A stretch of DNA of 64,000 nt from Budorcas taxicolor (GCF_023091745.1 NC_068925.1:2356001-2420000); one strand, 5' to 3'; shown: positions 47,568 through 59,103, counted from the stretch's first letter. Translations and numbers: made by a program. The notes: a model not told the origin generated them from the sequence alone.

Positions 47568-47928
47568 CGAGAACAATGATACCGAAAAACCTATTTGCAA
47601 GGCAGGAATATAGACACAGACATAGAGAACAGACTTGTGAGGCAAGGAGAGGGTGGGAAAAACTAACTGAAAGATTAACACTGAGACATATACACCACCA
47701 CATGTAAAGCAGATAGCTAGTGGGAAGTTTCTAAATATATAAAACAGGGAGCTCAACCTGAAGCTCTGACAACCTGGGGGCGATGGGGTGGGGTGTGGGA
47801 GGGAGGTTAAAAACAAAGGGGATGTATGTACACCTATGAGTGATTTACTTTGTTGTATGGCAGAACCAACACAACACTGTAAAGCAATTATCCTCCAATT
47901 AATAATTTTTTAAAAAAACATTTAAACC
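47446..47928 (+). mobile_element. L1 LINE 3' end with TG microsatellite
   Basis: 5'-truncated old L1 ('gttatgcagagtgaagtcag' to 'agcaattatcctccaattaa' and an A-rich tail). A (TG)n run of about 24 units at 47518-47566 lies at the place where other copies read 'tatatatggaattt'. Confidence 0.85.
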
Positions 47929-48117
47929 CAATCATTTAAGATAGAAAAAACAAAAAAACCCTCTTACAAAATGCTTTTTCTATTTCAGCTACTTCCAGGC
48001 AGGTATGTAACTAAAATGATCAGGAATGAGGTTACAAGGCCAATATCCACTTCTGCTCATAAGCACATTTTTTTCTTTCTGTTTAGAGATTCTTTGACAA
48101 TTTGAAATACTATTCGT

Positions 48118-48586
48118 GTTTAAAGAATACATTTGAATCAGTTCTAATGAGATGGATGAAACTGGAGCCGATTATACAGAGTGAAGTAAGCCAGAAAGAA
48201 AAACACCAATACAGTATATTAACACATGTATATGGAATTTAGAAAGATGGTAATGATGACCCTGTATGCGAGACAGCAAAAGAGACACAGATGTGTAGAG
48301 CGGACTTTTGGACTCTGAGGGAGACGGAGAGGGTGGGATGATTTGGGAGAATGGCATTGAAACATGTATACTATCATGTAAGAAATGAATCGCCAGTCTA
48401 TGTCCGATGCAGGATACAGGATGCTTGGGGCTGGGGCACAGGGATGACCCAGAGAGATGTTATGGGGAGGGAGGTGGGAGGAGGGTTCATGTTTGGGAAC
48501 GCATGTACACCCATGGTGGATTCATGTCAATATATGGCAAAACCAATACAGTATTGTAAAGTAAAATAAAGTAAAAAAAAAAAAAA
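48118..48586 (+). mobile_element. L1 LINE 3' end
   Basis: 5'-truncated copy ('acatttgaatcagttctaat' to 'gtaaagtaaaataaagt' plus A-run). Confidence 0.9.
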
Positions 48587-48974
48587 GATTCTGCAAAACA
48601 AAAATATCTAACATTTTACGCAAATAATGCATAAGTTCCGAACCAAGAAAACCCAACAATAATAAATCTGAAAACAAACCTGTATTCAGCCTGACTCTTC
48701 ACATAGATGTATAATAGCCGATATTTCAATAGGTGAGAAGAGATTTCACATAAAAAAAATATTTCAAGTGTTTGCTATATACTTTATATCATAATTATTT
48801 TACATTTGATCATGATTGCTTTCCAGATGTTTACAGTACAAATTTATACATTTAACAGTACAGCAGTATTCATAACCATTAAAATGTTTAGTTTGAATTT
48901 ATTGCTACCAAACTTTCCAAAGTGTTATGACTATAAAGGAAGAGTCTATAATTGTTATTCTATTTTGTGAGATT

Positions 48975-49532
48975 AAAATTTCTCACAAAGCTGTGGTACA
49001 TATACACAATGGAGTATTACTCAGCCATTAAAAAGAATACATTTGCATCAGTTCTAATGAGGTGGATGAAACTGGAGCCAATTATACAGAGTGCATAAAC
49101 CAGAAAGAAAAACACCAATACAGTATACTAATGCATATAATATATGGAATTTAGAAAAATCGTAACGATAACCCCTGTATGCAAGACAGCAAAAGAGACA
49201 CAGATGTATAGAACAGTCTTTTGGACTCTGTGGGAGAGGGAGACGGTGGGATGATTCGGGAGAACGTCATTGAAGCATGTATAATATCATATAAGAAACA
49301 AATCACCAGTCCCTGTTCGATGCAGGATACAGGATGCTTGGGGCTGGTGCACTGGGATGACCCAGAGGGATGGTATGGGGAGGGAGGTGGGAGGGGGAGT
49401 TCAGGATAGGGAACACGTGTACACCCGCGGCAGATTCATGTTGGTGTATGGCAAAACCAATACAATACTGTAAAATAATTAGCCTCCTATTAAAATAAAT
49501 AAATTTAAATTTAAAAATAAAAAAATAAAAGT
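48975..49532 (+). mobile_element. L1 LINE 3' end
   Basis: 5'-truncated copy starting slightly further upstream in the element than its left neighbour ('gtggtacatatacacaatgg') and ending in an A-rich tail. Same orientation, different truncation point, so a separate insertion. Confidence 0.9.
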
Positions 49533-50684
49533 AGCATTTCTTTTTTGTCTTTTAAATTTGCTTCTCTTTATTACAGCATGTTCCTCATAAATTGGACTTA
49601 TGTACTCTTTTTTAGGATTGATGTTGTCATTTAGTGTCATGTTTATTTACAAATGAGATTTGCACTAATGATTTGTTTCAACTAAGTTTTACTTACAGGA
49701 TGGAAAAAACTAAATGTCTGTCACCCATCACCCATGTGAGTAAACTGATCTAATCCTTAAATCTATAGTTAGGATAGTGAATTGAATGTTTCTGTGTTCA
49801 ATTCAATATCATCATCACCTGAAAACAAATCTACACTCTGAGACACTACCTCAAATATATCAGTGTAACAAAATAAAGAAACATCTCGCAATCATATTAC
49901 AGTACAAGTTTGCAGTCAGTGAAGAAGAAACTCTGGTTGTTTCCATCTAGGAGTCCCACTGTTCCTACCTCTTCTTAGTAGTTTCCTACTGGATCTTCAG
50001 GATGCAGAAACCTGAGATGTCAGACAGACAGAACATAAGGAAACAAATACACTATTCAGAGCCTCCATACGTAATAAACACATCACTTCTACCCATATGT
50101 CATTGTAGAAACTAATCACTTGGTCCAATGTAGTTCTGAGAAGGTTAGGGAATGATGTTCATTGTATGTCAATAAAACAGATGTATTTGAAGAGCATAAA
50201 GCCAGACTCTACCAGAGTCCTCACTTTTGGTCACTAACATAAAGGTGTTATAGCATGCTGCAACATGTATACCTTTAGACTGATGATTTAGCATGACACA
50301 TAACGGAATAAGCATTCATGGTACATATTTATGCATATTAATTTGTTTTATAGATATATTTGAGCCTAACAACACAACATCATTATTATTTTCATTAGGC
50401 TTTGATGCTTAAATTAGCAACAGTGGTGAGGCATAATTTACATAACATAAAGCACAACCTTTAAAATTCAGTGATTAGTTGAGAGGTACTTGACTTATAG
50501 CATTATATTAACTTCTTCTGAACAACATAAATATATTTTAAATGATCATCACAATGTCTAATGTTAATATCCATCAATGTCCAAAGTTATGCATATTTTC
50601 TTGTGATGTGAATTTTTAAAAATTCTCTTAACAACTTTCAAATATGCAAAATTATTTAACTATAGTCACCATGCTCTATATTAT
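49533..50684. other. AT-rich intergenic DNA, no gene seen
   Basis: No recognisable gene or repeat in 1.15 kb. Confidence 0.5.
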
Positions 50685-51206
50685 TTTCTTGGGCACCAAA
50701 ATCAGTGTGGACAGTGAGCAACCATGAAATCAAAAGGCTTTTGTTTCTTGGAAAAAAAGCTATGACAAAACTAGAGTGGTATTAAAAAGCAAAGAATCAC
50801 TTTGCCAACAAAGCTCTGTATAATTAAAGCTATGGTTTTTCCAGTAGTCACATATGGATATGAGAGTTAGAATATAAAGAAGGCTGAGTGCCAAAGAATT
50901 GCTGCTTTCAAACTGTGGTGTTGGAGAAGACTTTTGAGGGTCCTTTGAACAGGAAGGAAATCAAAATGGTTAATCCTAAAGGAAATCAACCCTGAATATT
51001 CACTGGGGGGACTGGTGCTGAAGCTGAAGCTTCAATACTTTGGTCACGTCATGCAAAGAGCCAGCTTACTGACAAAAGGAGAAGGGGACGATGGAGGATG
51101 AGATGGTGTCACTGACTCAATGGACATGAGTTCGAACAAACTCCAGGAGATAGTGAAGGACAGGAAATCCTGACATGCTGCAGTTCATGGGGGTGCAGAA
51201 TTAGAT
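50685..51206 (+). mobile_element. BovB LINE, 3' end
   Basis: Diverged 5'-truncated copy ('gggcaccaaaatcagtgtgg' to 'cagctactgaacaacatc'). Confidence 0.88.
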
Positions 51207-51407
51207 GAGACAGCTACTGAACAACATCAACATCATGCTGTATATTGATTGGATTGCTATACATTTTAATAGCTGTTTTATAAATATGACTAAATTCAAA
51301 TTTACTGCCTTGCTGTTTGTGTTTTGTTTCTCTTATACATATATATTTTCATTGTTTTTTCTTATTATTTTTTGCGATTTTAATATACTTTTAGTATTTA
51401 TGTATCA

Positions 51408-51916
51408 CTTAGACACCATATTAAAAAGGAGAGACATTACTTTGCCCACAAAGGCCCGTCTAGTCAAAGCTATGGTTTTTCCTGTAGTCACGTGTGGGTG
51501 TGAGAGCTGGACTATAAAGAAAGCTGAGCATCGAGGAACTGATGCTTTTGAACTGTAGTGTTGGAGAAGACTCTTGAGGGTCCCTTGGACTGCAAGGAGA
51601 TCAAACTAATCCATCCTAAAGAAGATCAGTCCTGAATATTCATTGGAAGGACTGGTGCCCAAGTTGAAACTCTAATATTTTGGCCACCTGATGTGAAGAA
51701 CTGACTCATTTGAAAAGACCCTGATGCTGGGAAACATTGAAGGTGGGAGGAGAAGGGGACAACAGAGGATGAGCTGGTTGGATGGCATCACTGACTCAAT
51801 GGACATTAGTTTCAGTAAACTTTGGGAGCTGGTGATGGACAGGGAGGCCCGGTGTGCTTCAGTCCATGGGATCGCAAGGAGTCGGACACGACTGAGCGAC
51901 TGAACTGATCTGAAGG
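51408..51916 (+). mobile_element. BovB LINE, 3' end
   Basis: 5'-truncated copy ('agacaccatattaaaaagga' to 'gcgactgaactgatctgaa'). It abuts, tail first, an antisense BovB segment. Confidence 0.9.
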
Positions 51917-53165
51917 CCACTTGACTTCACATTCCAGGATGTCTAGTTCTAGGTGAGGGATCATACCATCGTGATTACCTGGGTGATGAAGATCTTTTTT
52001 TTGTATTGTTCTTCTGTGTATTCTTGCCACCTTTTCTTAATATCTTCTGCTTCTGTTAGATCCATACCATTGCTGTCCTTTACTGTGCCCATCTTTGCAT
52101 GAAATGTTCCTTTGGTATCTCTAATTTTCTTGAAGAGATTTCTAGTCTTTCCCATTCTACTCTTTTCCTCTATTTCTTTGCACTGATCACTGAGGAAGGC
52201 TTTCATAAGTCTCCTTGCTATTCTTTGGAATTCTGCATTCAAATGGGTATAGCTTTCCTTTTCTCCTTTGCTATTGGCTTCTCTTCTTTTCACAGCTATT
52301 TTTAAGAACTCTTCAGACAGCCATTTTCCTTTTTTTGCATTTCTTTTTCTTGGGGATGGTCTTGATTGCTGTCTCCTGTACAATGTCATGAACCTTTGCC
52401 CATAGTTCATCAGGCACTCTGTCGATCTGATGTAGTCCTTAAATCTATATCTCACTCCATTGTATAACTGTAAGGGATTTGAGTTAGGTCATATTTGGGT
52501 CATACCCGAATGGTCTAGTGGTTTTCCCTACTTTCTTCAATTTAAGTCTGAATTTGGCAATATGGAGTTCATGATCCGAGCCACAGTCAGACCTCGGTCT
52601 TATTTTTGCTGACTGTATAGAGCTTCTCCATCTTTGGCTGCAAAGAATATAATCAGTCTGATTTTGGTGTTGACCATCTGGTGATGTCCATGTGTAGAGT
52701 CTGTGCTGTTGGAAAAGGGTTTTGCTATGATCAGTGTGTTCTCTTGGCAAAACTCTATTAGCCTTTGTCCTGCTTCATTCTGTACTTCAAGGCCAAATTT
52801 TCCTGTTACTCCAGGTGTTTCTTGACTTTCTACTTTAGCATTCCAGTCCCCTATAATGAAAAGGACATCTTTTTTAGTGTTAGTTCTAAAAGGTCTTGTA
52901 GGTCTTCATAGAACTATTCAACTTCAGCTTCTTCAGCATTACCGGTCGGGGCATAGACTTGGATTACCATGATATTGAATGGTTTGCCTTGGAAATCAAC
53001 AAAGATCATTGTGTCATTTTTGAAATTGCATCCTAGTACTGCATTTTTGACTCTCTCTCTCTCTCTCTTTTTTTTTTTTTTTTTTTTACCATGATGGCTA
53101 CTCCATTTCTTCAAAGGGATTCTTGCCCACAGTAGTAGAAATAATGGTCATCTGAGTTAAATTCA
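51917..53165 (-). mobile_element. BovB LINE, endonuclease and middle part, antisense
   Basis: On the minus strand it reads from 'KFNSDDHYYFYYCGQE'-like endonuclease sequence through 'NAVLGCNFKNDTMIFVDFQG', 'VIQVYAPTGNAEEAEVE', 'TWTSPDGQHQNQTDYILCSQ', and a lysine/arginine-rich linker (52455-51961, open for 164 codons), and stops before the RT. An expanded A(n)/GA(n) run at 53052-53089 interrupts the endonuclease. Lacks both ends of BovB. Confidence 0.92.
53052..53089. repeat. CT then T microsatellite inside BovB
   Basis: About nine CT units followed by a T-run of about 18, placed where the BovB coding sequence ('LLVNKRVRNAVLG' region) would be; an expansion within the element. Confidence 0.9.
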
Positions 53166-54364
53166 CCAATGTGAGAGGAAACCCAAAGTCCCAGTCACCT
53201 CTTGAGATGAAGAACGAGTTTCCCACCACAACTCAAGAGGAGGCTTGACTCCCCTGTTGCAACTTGAAAGAAACCCAGAGTTTCCTACTGGAACTAGAGA
53301 GGAACCCCAAATTCCTGCTGCAACTTGAGAAAAGACCCAGCTCTCCTGCTGCAACTCGAAAGGAAACCCGAGTTTCACACCTCAACTTTAGAGGAGGCCT
53401 GACTATGCTGTTTCAACTCGAGAGGTATGGCTAGAACTGCTTCACAACTCAAGAGGAACACCATGTTTCCCACTTCCAATCTAGATGAGCCCTGATTCCC
53501 ATGCAGTGACATGAAATGAATCATGAGGTCCCCATTGCAACTCTAGAGGAATCCCAAGTTCCCCACAGAAACTTGAGAGGAACCCCAAGGTTTCTGCCAC
53601 ATCTCAAAAGAAACCCCAGTTTCCCACTGCAAATAGAGAAGAGGTCCGATTCCCCTGCATAGTCTCGAGAGAAACACCGAGTTCCCCCTCACAATTCAAG
53701 AGGAAGCCCGACTCTCCTGTTGCAATTCAAGAGGAACCCGAGGGCCAATTCCCCTGAGGCAACTCAAAAGGAACATCGAGTTACCCGTCACAGCTCGAGA
53801 TGAACCACAAGCACCTTGATGCAACTCCAGAGGATTCCCAAGAGGAACTTACCCCAGAAAATTCGAGCAGGGCCCTCTTCTGCAAAAAGAGTGGAAGCCC
53901 CATACCACAATTAAAAAGGAGGCCCCCTTGCTACAACTAGAGAGTAGCCTCCTGCATATCACAACTAAAAAAGCATCCCTTCTCATCACAACCAAAGAGG
54001 AGTAACCCGCCTCACAATTTGAGAAGAGCACTCTACCACAACTAGAGAGGAGCCAAACTGCCATAACTGTAGAGAAGCCCCCTGCCACAACTAGAGAGGA
54101 GTCTGAAAACGACAACTAGAGAGGAGCCAACCCACCACAAATAGTGAACTCTCCCTGCAATTACAGTGGAGCCCCATGCCACACATAGAGTAGCCTCCTG
54201 CACATTGCAACTAGACACAGGCCAGCCTGCACATCACTACTTGAGAGGATCTGCCCCACTGCAGCTTGAGAGGAGGCTCCACCACAACTCTAATGGAACC
54301 CTGACTCCCCTGTTGCAACTTTAGAGGAAACCCGACTTTCCCGCCTCAACTCAAGAAGAGGCCT
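53166..54364. repeat. 31-bp/25-bp tandem array, left part
   Basis: Imperfect tandem repeat whose units share the core 'caactcgagaggaacccc'. From about 53215 to 53840 the period is near 31 bp (some 20 units, e.g. starts at 'actcaagaggaggc', 'acttgaaagaaacc', 'actagagaggaacc'); from about 53880 to 54280 it is near 25 bp ('actagagaggagcc' type, some 16 units); from about 54285 the 31-bp form returns. Many units keep the palindrome CTCGAG or a one-base variant. No coding frame persists. I do not recognise the family with certainty. Confidence 0.85.
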
Positions 54365-54369
54365 GAATC

Positions 54370-54665
54370 TGTTATGCACCGAGCCCGTATCTCCAAACCG
54401 ACCGAGAGAGCAAGTCCACCACAGTAATGCAAAGGTAAGAATGGAGTTTATTTCTAGCGCACTAGGGCCCAAGTCTCTTCCAGCACAATGGAATCCGACA
54501 AGAGCCCCGAACAAAGGAGTATGGCGGCTTATATACAGGCAGTTCTTTGTCTCAGTTACAGGAGTAGCTGGCGTTACATGCTTGGCCAGGCAGGATCAGC
54601 GCATATCCTGTCTCTTTCTGGTAAACATGACTCAGGTCCTAGAGCCCGTCGTTTGGTCCCTAACA
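54370..54665 (-). mobile_element. Solo LTR of an endogenous retrovirus, inserted in the tandem array
   Basis: 296 bp with perfect 5-bp inverted ends (TGTTA ... TAACA on the minus strand) and perfect 5-bp target duplication GAATC (54365-54369 and 54666-54670). On the minus strand a TATATAA box (54529-54535) is followed about 80 bp later by AATAAA (54447-54452) and a short U5-like end, as expected for U3-R-U5. No internal viral sequence remains. The LTR subfamily is not identified. Confidence 0.92.
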
Positions 54666-55085
54666 GAATCCCCTGTTGTAACGTGAGAGGAACCCCAAGT
54701 TTCATGTAGCAACTCGAGAAGAAGCCCGAGTTCCCTATCTCAACTCGAGATGAGGCCCAATTCCCCTGCAGCATCTTGAGTGGAATACTGAATTCTCCAT
54801 TGCAACTCGAGAGGAGCTCCAAGCTCCCTGATACAACTCCAGAGGATTCCCAAGAGGAGCCTACCTCACCACAATTTGAGAAGAGCACTCTACCACAAGA
54901 GAGGAAATGCCATACCACAACTAAAGAGGAGGCCTCCACTGCCACAACTAGAGAGTAGCCTCCTGCACATCGCAACTAGGGGAACCATCTCTTCTCATCA
55001 CAACCCAAGAGGAGTCACCCCCTTACAATGTGAGAAGAGCACTCTACTACAACTAGAGAAGAGCCCAACTACAACTAAAGAGGAG
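54666..55085. repeat. 31-bp/25-bp tandem array, right part
   Basis: Continuation of the same array after the LTR: 31-bp units to about 54840 ('caactcgagaagaagcccga', 'caactcgagatgaggcccaa'), then 25-bp units ('caactagagagtagcctcct') to about 55085. Confidence 0.85.
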
Positions 55086-55251
55086 AACACAGTCCTAATA
55101 TGGCAGAGAAACAGTATGGGGAGACAACTTTCTCCCCCACAAATTCATCAAAAGATCATTTGAATGCTGAGCAACTTCCACAGAACAACTTCTGGACGCC
55201 GGTGGAAGACACCAGGCACCCAGAAAGGTAGCCCTTTCTCTTGGAAAGTAG
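55086..55251. other. Unique segment between array and LTR
   Basis: About 165 bp ('gaacacagtcctaatatggc' to 'tctcttggaaagta'). On the minus strand it directly follows the LTR end and leads into the array; it could be the leader of a non-autonomous LTR element. There is no TGG-type primer binding site right next to the LTR. Confidence 0.45.
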
Positions 55252-55255
55252 GTAG

Positions 55256-57008
55256 TGAAAGGTTGTTGCTGAACCATGAAAGATGCCAGGATTCTTGGCC
55301 TCCAGACGAGAAGAAATCAATCCGGGGCCAGAGACGAGGCTTGATCACTTAGAGCTTTTGTGTAGTTTATTGAAGTATAAAAAGATAGAGAAAGCTTCTG
55401 ATATAGACATCAGTAGGGGGCAGAAAGAGTGCCCCTTTCACTAGTGTTAGCAAGGGAGCAATATACTTTTAGTTAGTTATTACAATGAATCAAAAGAATG
55501 TCTGGAGGTTGTAAAGATTGTACTAGACCCACTCCAATAATTTACATTTTAAGATAACAGGATTAGCCAGAAGGTTTTCAGGAAGGAGAAACTGTCCTCA
55601 AGCAGGATACATTGTTGTTATATAATCCTTCAGTTCAGTTTAGTTGCTCGGTCGTGGCCGACTCCTTGTGACCCCATGAATCACGGCACGTAAGGCCTCC
55701 CTGTCCATCACCACCTCCAGGAGTTCACCCAAACTCATGTGCATCGAGTTGGTGATTCCATCCAGCCATCTCATCCTCTGTCATCCCCTTCTCCTCCTGC
55801 CCCCAATCCCTCCCAGCATCAGGGTCTTTTCCAATGAGTCAACTCTCTACATGAGGTGGACAAAGTATTGGAGTTTCAGCTTCAGGATCAGTCCTTCCAA
55901 TGAATACCCAGGACTGGTCTCGTTTAGGATGGACTGGTTGGATTTCTTTGCAGTCCAAGGGACTCTCGAGAGACTTCTTCAATACCACAGTTCAAAAGCA
56001 TCAATTCTTCAGTGTTCAGCTTTCTTCACAGTCCAACTCTCACGTCCATACATGACCACTGGAAAAACCATAGTCTTGACTAGACAGACCTTTGTTGGCA
56101 AAATAATGTCTCTGCTTTTTAATATGCTATCTAGGTTGGTCATAACTTTCCTTCCAAGGAGTAAGCGTCTTAATTTCATGGCTGCAATCACTATCTGCAG
56201 TGATTTTGGAGCCCTCAAAAATAAAGTCTGACACTGTTTCCACTCTTTCCCCATCTATTTCCCATGAAGTGATGGGACCAGATGCCATGATCTTCGTTTT
56301 CTGAATGTTGAGCTTTAAGCCAACTTTTTCACTCTCCTCTTTCACTTTCATCAAGAGGCTTTTTAGTTCCTCTTCTGCCATAAGGGTAATGTCATCTGCA
56401 TATCTGAGGTTACCGATATTTCTTCCAGCAATCTTGATTCCAGCTTGTGCTTCTTCCAGCCCAGGGTTTCTCATGATGTACTCTGCATATAAGTTAAATA
56501 AGCAGGGTGACAATATACAGCCTTGACGTACTCCTTTTCCTATTTGGAACCAGTGTGTTGTTCCATGTCCAGTTCTAACTGTTGCTTCCTGACCTGCATA
56601 TAGGTTTCTCAAGAGGCAGGTCAGGTGGTCTAGTAGTCCCATCTCTTACAAAATTTTCCACAGTTTACTGTGATCCACACAAGGCTTTGGCATAGTCAAT
56701 AAAGCAGAAATAGATGTTTTTCTGGAACTCTCTTTCTTTTTCAATGATCCAGTGGATGTTGGCAATTTGATCTCTGGTTCCTTAGTACAGAGTTTAAACT
56801 GAGTTGTTTGCTGTGTAATCATCAGTTGTTAAAGACAAAAATATTTTATGTGACTAACACTAAGGAATGTAGAGGGGGAAAAAACCATTTGTCCTTTCCT
56901 CTTCCTTGAGAATTACAGACCCCTATCTCCTCCTCGAGAATCCCAGACCCTTCTCTCCTTGGGGACACCCAGACTTCTTATCAACCTGCCTAGGAATTGA
57001 CTCTCTCA
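55256..57008 (-). mobile_element. Endogenous retrovirus LTR (BTLTR1-like) split by BovB
   Basis: Two LTR parts, 56784-57008 and 55256-55630, join to about 600 bp if the BovB between them is removed. Minus-strand ends are TGAGAG ... CTTTCA (near inverted repeats) with 4-bp direct repeats GTAG outside (55252-55255, 57009-57012). A 'TTTTTATACTTCAATAAACT' stretch near 55370 carries TATA-like and AATAAA signals. It resembles the bovine BTLTR1 group from memory; boundaries are my inference. Confidence 0.75.
55631..56778 (-). mobile_element. BovB LINE, reverse-transcriptase half, inserted into the LTR
   Basis: Antisense 5'-truncated BovB ('cagttcagtttagttgctcg' to 'ttggcaatttgatctctgg'). On the sense strand 56642-56127 is open for 171 codons with 'GCILSPCLFNLYAEYIM' and 'YADDITLM'. 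TCCTT at 55626-55630 and 56779-56783 is the likely target duplication. A stop and indels upstream make it inactive. Confidence 0.92.
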
Positions 57009-57149
57009 GTAGGACAAAATCTAAAAGACAAAAAGAGAGACAACAGAGTTAGGGACAAAGACCAGTCCAGGGGAGGGAGTCATGAAGGAGGAGAAGTTTC
57101 CAAACAGCAGGAAACCCTCTCACTGGTGGGTCTGTTAGAGGGCAACAAA
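57009..57149. other. Short unique stretch between LTR and L1
   Basis: Purine-rich, 'aaaagagagacaacagagtt' and similar; no repeat or gene recognised. Confidence 0.5.
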
Positions 57150-57200
57150 ACAGGGAGCGGGGAGGGGGGGGGGGCGGGGGGGGGAAGGCGGGTACAAAGA
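57150..57200 (+). other. Poly-G tract, potential G-quadruplex
   Basis: More than 30 G within about 45 bases, broken only by single C or A, at the presumed L1 start. Confidence 0.85.
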
Positions 57201-58135
57201 ATGCATGCCTAACTGCAACTCCCCGCAGAGAAGTAGCCCAGAAGCTCACGTCTGCCACCAGCGAGCTGAGGCTGGACAGGGAGGCGCAGGTAGATGTTTA
57301 GGGTAAGGACTGGGGCTGAATGCCCTGAGGACAGTCTGAGAGAGCTAACGTGAGATAGCAACCCAAACTGTGGGTTAGCCAGAGAGAGAAAAAAGAGAGA
57401 CAACTTTCTTGCACATAGCTCTAACCTAAGACACAGCCTGGCCAGATCACAGAACAAAGGATTGAGCGAATACCAAAGGAGAACTAGCCAGCTGTGGACA
57501 GGTCCCTTCCCCTCGACAAGAGGCAGAGAGACAGGCAGGCGACAGCCAGAGCCAGAAGGCAAGGTGCAATCTCAGCCCTATAGACAGCATCCTCCTTCAA
57601 ATTGTGAGCAAGCTCCCAGAATCCTGGGATCCTAGACAACTGACATTTGCCAGGAGGCTTGCAGCCTGAGATCAGCACCCCAGAGGAGACACACAGCACA
57701 CCTGAGATGGCGCTTTTGTGGCGCACCCGGGAAACCAAGAGGCTGGGATTGGGGAGGTGATTAAGATACACAGCCCACCTGGGACAGTGCGCTCCCCAAG
57801 CACCTGGTCACCTGAGCTTCTCAGACCTAGGAAGGGCACAAAACGCACACCCAACCTATTCTGTGCCCTTGTAGAGTACCCAAGAACCTGAACCTGAGCA
57901 GCTTAGGTGTGAGAAGTGCACGAAATGCAGGATCTGCTTTGGATAGCACCCCTGCAGAGCAACCTGGAGCCTGAGCAGTGTAGACCAGGAAAAAACATGC
58001 TGCCGTGAGCTGGGGTAAACCCAGTGTGGTCCAAACACTGCGAGCACTCACCACACATGCCAGTGATATTTGTTTGCAGAGTTTCTCCCTCCCCATAACA
58101 CAACTGAACAAGTGAGCCTAAATAAGTGACCACCT

Positions 58136-58317
58136 TCAGAGGTTAAAGTGTCTGCCTACAATGCGGCAGACCCGGGTTTGATCCCTGCGTCAGGAAGATC
58201 CCCTAGAGAAGGAAATTGTAACCCGCTCCAGTATTCTTGCCTGGAGAATCCCATGGATGGAGAAACCTGGTAGGTCGCAAAGAGTCAGACACGACTGAGC
58301 GACTTCACTTTTCACCC
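58136..58317 (+). repeat. Bov-tA-type SINE nested in the L1 5' UTR
   Basis: 'gaggttaaagtgtctgccta' to 'gacacgactgagcgacttca'; L1 sequence resumes with 'cccctagtgtcagagaggaa'. Confidence 0.88.
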
Positions 58318-59055
58318 CCTAGTGTCAGAGAGGAAATTAGACACTGAAGAGACCTGAAAACAGATGAAGCCAAAATAAACAAAGAAGAGGGAACCACTAT
58401 GGAAATGACAGGTGCAACAGATTAAAACCCTGTAGTTAACGTTGACTAAGCATTGGAAGAGGCCTATAGACCTTGAGAAGAAGTATAAGCTGGAACAAGG
58501 AACTATCTGAAACAGAAATGACCGCACACTGCCCTTAGCAGCTCCAGAGAAATTCCTAGATATATGGTACTAATATCATTTCTTAATTTTAGTTTTATTA
58601 TTCTTTTATTTTTTCATTCTTTATTACTCCTTTAATTTTCATTTTTATAACCTACTATTAGCTATTTTTGAAGAAAATTTCATATAGATAAATTTTTTAT
58701 AATTTTCATGATTGACTTTGTTTTGTATTTTTAATATTGTATTTTTGAGAATCTAACTTCTAGCCTAGATTTTTAATTTTTGCTTTTTGATATTTGTCAT
58801 CAGTTTGTACCTTTAAGAACCTAATTTTCAGTACCCATTTTTATTTAGGGGTTTGATTACTGGCTTCATTGCTCTCTCCCCCTTTGAACCCTCCCTTTTC
58901 TCCCCCAGGTCACTGCTATCTCCTATCTCCTCAATCTCTTCTCTACTTAAGTCTGTGAATCTCTCTGGGTGTTCTGGGCTGTGGAGGACACTTAGGGAAC
59001 TGATTACTGGCTAGATTGGTCTCTCTGCTTTTGACTTCCCCTATTCTCCTCCTGT

Positions 59056-59103
59056 CACCCATCCTGGTGGCTCAGAGGTTAAAGCTTCTGCCGCCAATGA
59101 CAA
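59056..59103 (+). repeat. Short SINE head fragment in the L1 5' UTR
   Basis: 'atcctggtggctcagaggtt' and 'aaagcttctgccgccaatga' only. Confidence 0.7.

Noticed and set aside
47467..47816. Frames with long His-Thr or Val-Cys runs
   Set aside because: They are translations of the TG microsatellite and the L1 3' end around it.
53166..55085. Regularly spaced repeat that could suggest a CRISPR array
   Set aside because: There are no unique spacers between constant repeats, whole units vary, no cas genes are present and the genome is mammalian.
56127..56642. 171-codon frame on the minus strand
   Set aside because: BovB reverse transcriptase inside a truncated insertion with a likely TCCTT target duplication.
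57209..58111. Several overlapping frames of 60-117 codons
   Set aside because: They lie antisense to or within the L1 5' UTR, in GC-rich sequence, and show no domain.
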